Positions 60,201-64,000 of a stretch of 64,000 nt of DNA are shown piece after piece. How positions within the stretch are numbered: the stretch's first letter is position 1; every line of letters begins with the position of its first letter. Source of the stretch: Anaerolineales bacterium (GTDB lineage Bacteria; Chloroflexota; Anaerolineae; JAAEKA01); contig JACKBI010000019.1 in assembly GCA_020634615.1 (NCBI GenBank), positions 57,954 through 121,953 of the forward strand. Direction: 5' to 3'. Below the pieces are notes generated by a model that saw only the letters and a program-made list of their open reading frames with translations, had not been told where the DNA came from and did no database searches. Position numbers and translations under genes: made by a program.

Positions 60201-60353
60201 ACCCGTTGCCGGCTGACCACCGCGTTGCCCGTTGGCCGCGCGGCGCTGACCGACATGCTGGAGAACGAACTGGCCGAATTGGTTTTGGAGCAAGGGGCCT
60301 CGCTCACCCTGGAGTTTCGCCCCTTCGAGGTCAAGACGATCCGCCTCGCGTGA
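57294..60353 (+). CDS. GH38-family alpha-mannosidase
   Basis: 1019 residues from ATG 57294, which follows GGAGAACACCA. GH38 features: 'MVAFGHAHIDTAWLWPLAETERK' (zinc His and Asp, in part), 'RFLQSQPHLYQMVKDRYP', 'GQWIPEGGAWVEPDTNVPSGESLIRQ' (in part), 'LLWLPDVFGYTAALPQIM' with the nucleophile Asp, and 'QFHDILPGSSIQRVYEDAE'. The N-terminal 200 residues and the C-terminal beta domains match the large cytosolic bacterial/yeast-vacuolar type. There is no signal peptide, so it probably acts in the cytoplasm on mannosides taken up from outside. Confidence 0.93.
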   Translation: MALTLEWRHRIDQWRQELARQFYRPLGALSVSGFMTQDHLSLAEALTRDFSPMPAGTRWGAKWDYGWFKGEILVPDEAHGNALVLRMDLGGESLVFLDGQFAGAVDHQHKEIALPREAQPGARISVIAEVYAGHGPRVVHAGPIPPGRETVPEPPLTQVQVGDSTFGIWQEEVYQLWLDVETLYEISEHIDPDSLRVAEIDRGLRDFTLLVDFELPQAEMLAGVRAARERLQPLLACVNGSTTPTMVAFGHAHIDTAWLWPLAETERKCARTFSTTLALMDQYPEYRFLQSQPHLYQMVKDRYPALYGRIKQAIARGQWIPEGGAWVEPDTNVPSGESLIRQFVHGKRFFREEFGVESELLWLPDVFGYTAALPQIMRGCGIRYFSTQKLLWIYYDGDPFPYNTFTWEGIDGSQVYAHIHNDYNARTNPAVTIKRWRERRQKDGISSRMFPFGYGDGGGGPTRDHLEFVRRQADLEGAPKVVMGSPADFFRGQQAAGWPDARYVGELYLQGHRGTLTSQARTKRTNRQCEFALREAEMWSVAAAQNGFVVPGDRLDAAWKTVLLNQFHDILPGSSIQRVYEDAEAMYADALQAAQMTIQDATAALVDSSEAQTLFNSLSWPRTDLVALPAGFAGASAADGQPLPVQQTGDTIWTEVQAPPCGWLTLEPALPARVENTLRATRDTLENDLLRVRFDEQGAISSIYDKEAAREWSAGRCNDLRMYKDVPSKWDAWDIDSMYPLTPVALVEPAEIEVLADGPLFARLRVTRTLNNSTMVQQIILRRNCRRIDFHTVVDWQESHKMLKVHFPVTVRAEDALHEIQFGHVRRPTHRNRQYDADRFEVTNHKWTALVEEARGCAVLNDCKYGVSVDGHSINLTLLKSALAPDMTADKGRQEFTYAFYAWQGSLMASGLVQAGYELNVPLQTAAGGAGQASLFALDTANIIVDTVKPAEDGSGDVIVRLYESMRTATRCRLTTALPVGRAALTDMLENELAELVLEQGASLTLEFRPFEVKTIRLA

Positions 60354-60378
60354 AGAAGCGGTGCCTGATGGCGCGGCA

Positions 60379-60460
60379 GACTTCGGAAGTCACCCAATCC
60401 TCAGACAGGGACGCTACAACGGCTGGCGGTCATGACGAGTAACCGGCGACTTCCGAAGTC
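60379..60460. repeat. Pair of 13-bp palindromic units GACTTCGGAAGTC / GACTTCCGAAGTC
   Basis: Units 60379-60391 and 60448-60460 are reverse complements of each other and each is itself nearly palindromic, so the 158-bp gap between the converging mannosidase and YyaL genes can form one large or two small hairpins. No T-run follows, so a repeat element is more likely than a terminator. Confidence 0.6.
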
Positions 60461-60511
60461 CACCAACGGCACCGGGCAGAACGCCACATTGTTTTTGAAA
60501 GAAACAAAGAT

Positions 60512-62743
60512 TCAGGTGTTGCCAAGCTGACGAGCCAACGCTTGCGGCTCGGTGACCGGCAACTGGCAGGCAAAGTTTTCGCAGACATACGCTGTCGGCG
60601 CGCCGTTCAGTTGTGACCGGCCGGCCAGCAGTGGCACAAGAACAGCACTCGACGCGGCAGCCGCGTCCGTGGCAGCGCCGGCCAGCACCGCGTTGGGCAA
60701 GAAGCGCTTTCGTACCTCACTCAACAATGCCTGTGTCCGCGCGTCGGCAGGTTCACCGATAATGGCAATCTCTTGCGGCCGGGAAATGGTCTGTTCCAGC
60801 GCGCTCAACAGACGGCCAAAGCCCAGCGGGTAGCGCATCATGCTCTCGCGCAGCAACAGCAGGATCGACTCTGCCAGTCCGGCATAGCCCTCGTCGCCAG
60901 TCAGCGCAGCCAGCCTGAGCAGCACATCAGTGGCCACCGAGTTGCCAGACGGCACTGCGTTGTCGGTGAAATCCTTGGGGCGAGCGATCAACGCCTCGTG
61001 ATCGTTGCTGGTCTGGAAAAAGCCGCCGTTGCGCGGGTCCCAGAACTGTTCGATCATCACGTCGGTCAGATCGCGCGCTGCTTGCAGCCAGCGCAGATCA
61101 AAGGTCAGTTGATAAAGCTCGACCAGACCGTCGGCCACGTTGGCGTAATCCTCCAGATACCCGTTGAGTTTGGCCCGTGGCTCATCGCCAGTCAGCGAAG
61201 CCGGCGCCCAGGAACGGTACAGGCGCAGCGTGACCGGAGATCGGTGATCGGTAACCGGTTCTTCCTCCCGCTGTGGCCGGTCTTCTTCTTCCTGCTGCGG
61301 CCGGTCTCCGACCGAGCCTCCCTGCTGTGGCCGGTCTCCGACCGAGCCACCGGACGCCATCTCTCGCAGCAGGAACGCGGCGTTGGCTTCGGCGATCTGA
61401 CGGTAATCGTCGCGCCCGAAGACGCCTGCGGCGTAGGCAAAGGCGCGCAGCATCATGCCGTTCCATTCGGCCAGCACCTTGTCGTCTCTGGCCGGCTTGA
61501 CCCGCTTCTCGCGTTGGGCAAACAGCTTGGGCCGGCTGCGCGCCAGCGCGGCTCGCAGGTCGTTCGCCGATACGCCCAGCTTGCCGGCGACTTTCTCCAG
61601 GTCGTGATCGACATGCAGGATGTTCTTGCCCTCGAAGTTGCCGCGCGGCTCGACATCATAATATGCCGCCACCAGCCGCGCATCGTCTGCACCCAGTAGT
61701 TGCTCCAGTTCCGCCGGCTCCCAGAGAAAGAACTTGCCCTCTTCACCTTCGCTGTCGGCGTCCTGCGTGGAGTAGAACCCGCCCGATGGGTCGGTCATCT
61801 CGCGCGCGACGTAGTCCAGCGTCTCCTCGGCCACCCGGCGAAACTCGTTGTCGCCCGTCACCTGCCACACCTCGACCAGCAGCCGCGCCAGTTGCGCGTT
61901 ATCGTACAGCATCTTTTCAAAGTGTGGCGCCAACCAGCGCTCGTCCACCGAATAGCGATGGAAACCGCCGCCCAGCTGGTCGTACATGCCGCCGCGCGCC
62001 ATCTTCCGCAAGCTGTAAGTCACCATTTCCAACGCCTGCTTGCTGCCGGTCCGGTAGTGATAACGCAGCAGGAAGCTCAACGTCATGGGCTGGGGAAACT
62101 TGGGCGCGCTGCCAAAGCCGCCGTTGATGGAGTCGAAATCGCGCGCCATGCCGCTGAAAGCCTGGTCCGCGACGAGGTTGTCCAGCGTGCCTTCAGCCGA
62201 GCCGGTCGCGCCTGCGCTGCGCTGAATGGCGGCCCGCAGCCGGCCGGCGCTTTGCTCGATATCGTTGCGCCGGTTGCGATAGGCATCGGCCACGGAGGTC
62301 AGCACGCGGCGGAAGCTGGGCATGCCGTAGCGTTCGAAGGGCGGGAAGTAGGTGCCGCCGTAGAACGGGGAACCGTCAGGCGTCAACCAGACGCTCATGG
62401 GCCAGCCGCCCTGACCGGTCATGGCCTGCACCGCCTGCATGTAGATCCCGTCCAGGTCAGGACGCTCCTCACGATCGACCTTGATGTTGACGAACATCTC
62501 GTTCATCAGCGCTGCCGTCTGCTCGTCCTCGAAGGACTCGTGTTCCATGACATGGCACCAGTGGCAGGCTGAGTAGCCGATGCTGAGGAAGATCGGCTTG
62601 TCCTCGGCGCGGGAGCGGGCCAGCGCTTCCTCGCCCCAGGGATACCAGTCCACCGGGTTGTGGGCGTGCTGGCGCAGGTAGGGACTGGTCTCGTGGATGA
62701 GGTGGTTGGTGTAAAGTGGAGTACCGGTGTCAGCTGTGGTCAA
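60512..62743 (-). CDS. YyaL/DUF255 thioredoxin-domain protein with in-frame repeat insertion
   Basis: 743 residues. The N-terminal DUF255 thioredoxin-like domain is complete: 'PYLRQHAHNPVDWYPWGEEAL', 'IFLSIGYSACHWCHVMEHESF' with CxxC, 'VNIKVDREERPDLDGIYM', 'GQGGWPMSVWLTPDG'. It is followed by an (alpha/alpha)6 barrel like N-acylglucosamine 2-epimerases ('GGGFHRYSVDERWLAPHFEKMLYDNAQL', in part). Human and bacterial homologues (SSP411/YyaL) have no settled function. At about residues 464-509 there is an insertion absent from normal YyaL: 'GGSVGDRPQQ' twice, then 'EEEDRPQREEEPVTDHRSP'. It is encoded by repetitive DNA (61215-61353). Conserved parts on both sides remain in frame. Confidence 0.9.
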   Translation of the reverse strand: MTTADTGTPLYTNHLIHETSPYLRQHAHNPVDWYPWGEEALARSRAEDKPIFLSIGYSACHWCHVMEHESFEDEQTAALMNEMFVNIKVDREERPDLDGIYMQAVQAMTGQGGWPMSVWLTPDGSPFYGGTYFPPFERYGMPSFRRVLTSVADAYRNRRNDIEQSAGRLRAAIQRSAGATGSAEGTLDNLVADQAFSGMARDFDSINGGFGSAPKFPQPMTLSFLLRYHYRTGSKQALEMVTYSLRKMARGGMYDQLGGGFHRYSVDERWLAPHFEKMLYDNAQLARLLVEVWQVTGDNEFRRVAEETLDYVAREMTDPSGGFYSTQDADSEGEEGKFFLWEPAELEQLLGADDARLVAAYYDVEPRGNFEGKNILHVDHDLEKVAGKLGVSANDLRAALARSRPKLFAQREKRVKPARDDKVLAEWNGMMLRAFAYAAGVFGRDDYRQIAEANAAFLLREMASGGSVGDRPQQGGSVGDRPQQEEEDRPQREEEPVTDHRSPVTLRLYRSWAPASLTGDEPRAKLNGYLEDYANVADGLVELYQLTFDLRWLQAARDLTDVMIEQFWDPRNGGFFQTSNDHEALIARPKDFTDNAVPSGNSVATDVLLRLAALTGDEGYAGLAESILLLLRESMMRYPLGFGRLLSALEQTISRPQEIAIIGEPADARTQALLSEVRKRFLPNAVLAGAATDAAAASSAVLVPLLAGRSQLNGAPTAYVCENFACQLPVTEPQALARQLGNT
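61215..61353. repeat. GGTCGGAGACCGGCCACAG-type repeat cluster inside yyaL
   Basis: Two near-identical units at 61294-61314 and 61324-61344 (30-bp period), one diverged unit at about 61270-61290, and a flanking GACCGGAGATCGGTGATCGG stretch. On the coding strand the units are read GTC-GGA-GAC-CGG-CCA-CAG (VGDRPQ), a different frame from the copy in hypF. Confidence 0.75.
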
Positions 62744-62863
62744 CGTATCCTCCTGGATCGATGCTGTGTTTGTGTTTCCGTCTGCACGTTAACACAGAAA
62801 GGCTGATCCGGCAGGCAGGCAGCTACCAGAATGGGGAAGTTGTTTCTATGTCCACCGACAGGA

Positions 62864-64000
62864 TCAAGGCCGCAGCATTTCGGAAACAGTGGCAAACTGG
62901 TAGCCGTTGGCCTGGAGATAGTCGATCAGGCGAGGTAAGGCGGGGCCGTTGGCCTCGTTGACATCGTGAAATTCGATGATCGCGCCGGGGCAGATGCGGC
63001 TGACCACACGGTCGTACAGTTGGTCAGCGTTGATTTGACCGGTCCAGTCGTGACTGTCGATAGTCCAGCCGACGACATGGTAGCCGGCATTGGCGGCAGT
63101 CGCCACAACGGTGTCATTGATTGCGCCGAATGGGGCGCGAAAGATTGGTTTGGTGGTGGCGCCCGGGTGAGCGGCGTTGACCAACTGTTCCGTGACGTTA
63201 AGTTCCCACGCCACCTGGTCGCTGGTCATGGTCAGCATGTTGTCGTGGGTGTAGGAGTGGTTGCCCAGCTCGTGGCCGTATTCCAAAATCTCGTCGATCA
63301 TCTCCGGGTGATTCTCAACCGCGCCGCCCAATACGAAGAAGGTGCCGCGGATCCCGCGACTGGCCAGCATTTCCATGCGCTCCTTGTTGCCGTCAACGAA
63401 GCCGACGTCGAACGAAAGCGAGACCCGTTTCTCCCGGTTGTTGCGGCCGAGATAGTAACCTGATAAGCCGAATGGCAACTGCTCAACTGCGGTGATGGCC
63501 GGTAAAGGATCGGTCCACTGGGCCGGCGCGATGCTGCCCGCCGGCAGGTCGATGGTGCTGCCTGCCTGCCCGGTCCAGTCAGGGTTGACAGCCTTGATCT
63601 GTTCTTCAGTCACATTGGCTCTGTAAGCGATTTCGGAGATGGTGTCGCCGGGCCACAGGCAATATCTTTCCAATGCAGCCGCTGGGACAGGCGACGGCGA
63701 CGGCGGGATCGGTGTCTCTGTTGCCGGAGCGGCTGCCTGTGGTACGCCAGCCGGCTGGGTTGGGAGGAACGCGGCTGGCAAGTCCTCAGCCCGGCGTTCA
63801 GCGACTGGTGCCGGGGAATCGAAAACGGGCGATTCTGACTGTGCAGCAACGATCAGCGCCAGACCGGCGATAACCAGTATAGCAGCAAGAAGCAGGGCTA
63901 CCGGTGTCGAGACCAGACCAACGCGGTAAGGGGCTGCGTCTGGCGCATCAATCTCGCCATGCTTGTTTTGAGGTGGATAGGGCGAGGAGTTTTGCGGCAT
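62864..64000 (-). CDS. LysM polysaccharide deacetylase, membrane anchored (may extend past the window)
   Basis: 378 residues if ATG 64000 is the start; that codon is the last of the window, so a longer protein is possible. One membrane helix 'TPVALLLAAILVIAGLALIVAA' (about 32-53), a Pro-rich linker, a LysM domain (about 112-154: 'CLWPGDTISEIAYRANV', 'IKAVNPDW'), then a CE4 NodB domain (about 190-370): 'VSLSFDVGFVDGN', 'HELGNHSYTHDNM' (H248, H252), 'IFRAPFGAIND', 'GYHVVGWTIDSHDW', 'IIEFHDVN'. The usual second Asp of 'FDDG' is Val here, as in PdaB/YlxY-like members, so the metal site may be atypical. It probably modifies peptidoglycan or an exopolysaccharide. Confidence 0.88.
   Translation of the reverse strand: MPQNSSPYPPQNKHGEIDAPDAAPYRVGLVSTPVALLLAAILVIAGLALIVAAQSESPVFDSPAPVAERRAEDLPAAFLPTQPAGVPQAAAPATETPIPPSPSPVPAAALERYCLWPGDTISEIAYRANVTEEQIKAVNPDWTGQAGSTIDLPAGSIAPAQWTDPLPAITAVEQLPFGLSGYYLGRNNREKRVSLSFDVGFVDGNKERMEMLASRGIRGTFFVLGGAVENHPEMIDEILEYGHELGNHSYTHDNMLTMTSDQVAWELNVTEQLVNAAHPGATTKPIFRAPFGAINDTVVATAANAGYHVVGWTIDSHDWTGQINADQLYDRVVSRICPGAIIEFHDVNEANGPALPRLIDYLQANGYQFATVSEMLRP

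Overview
The window looks like a chromosomal segment of a member of the Chloroflexota (Anaerolineae/Caldilineae-like). This is an inference from the high G+C content, RNase J, SufU-type Fe-S assembly, many lipoproteins with Thr/Pro-rich linkers and beta-propeller or META domains, Y-[LV]-P-L motifs in secreted proteins, and abundant short palindromic repeats between genes. No 16S rRNA or tRNA gene was seen. Two genes (a glycoside hydrolase at 4.4-5.9 kb and nfo at 39.9-40.7 kb) carry what look like single-base indels, so some assembly error, as in a metagenome-derived genome, is possible.

Layout. 1-2.9 kb: end of a MoxR-type ATPase, a DUF58 protein and a DUF4129 membrane protein. 3-5.9 kb: a secreted Asp-box protein and an Asl1-like glycoside hydrolase. 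6-15 kb: a CapK/PaaK-like ligase, then a nearly complete hydrogenase maturation operon hypA-hypB-hypF-hypC-[hicB-hicA]-hypD-[lipoprotein]-hypE, with no structural hydrogenase in view. 15.1-16 kb: a DsbA-like lipoprotein whose first CxxC cysteine is an in-frame UGA followed by a SECIS-like hairpin, a strong selenoprotein candidate. 16.4-20.9 kb: acyl-CoA dehydrogenase, class IV aminotransferase, a protein with a UvrD-like C-terminal domain, and a GT-C membrane protein. 20.9-23.7 kb: an Fe-S assembly operon (sufU-like, sufS, sufU, Rieske protein, sufT-like) with its own promoter and a possible leader attenuator. 24-29.3 kb: hutI, M20 peptidase, PAP2 phosphatase and RNase J.

29.4-33.2 kb holds a large secreted C25 (gingipain-like) peptidase with a dockerin-like tail. 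33.5-39.7 kb is one tightly packed operon on the minus strand: GT4 glycosyltransferase, polyprenyl sugar-phosphate transferase, PqqD-like protein, AftB-like GT-C enzyme, a 78-codon ORF, a radical SAM/SPASM enzyme and a 64-residue precursor-like peptide. It reads as an unrecognised RiPP pathway embedded in an exopolysaccharide operon. 39.8-45.9 kb: nfo (frameshifted), ATP:cob(I)alamin adenosyltransferase, nadD, a BBE-type FAD oxidase, higBA and obgE. 46-50 kb: a TolB-like lipoprotein, adenine deaminase and a Vgb-like propeller lipoprotein. 50-54 kb: an ECF sigma factor and its DUF5667 partner, divergent from an octaheme cytochrome c. 54.2-64 kb: a triple-META lipoprotein, GH38 alpha-mannosidase, a YyaL/DUF255 protein and a LysM polysaccharide deacetylase.

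Two cross-cutting signals stand out. First, short repeats occur in-frame inside genes: hypF has three insertions and yyaL one, and one repeat family is read in different frames in the two genes. Second, a [VLT]-Y-[LV]-P-L-[ILV] motif recurs in otherwise unrelated exported proteins.
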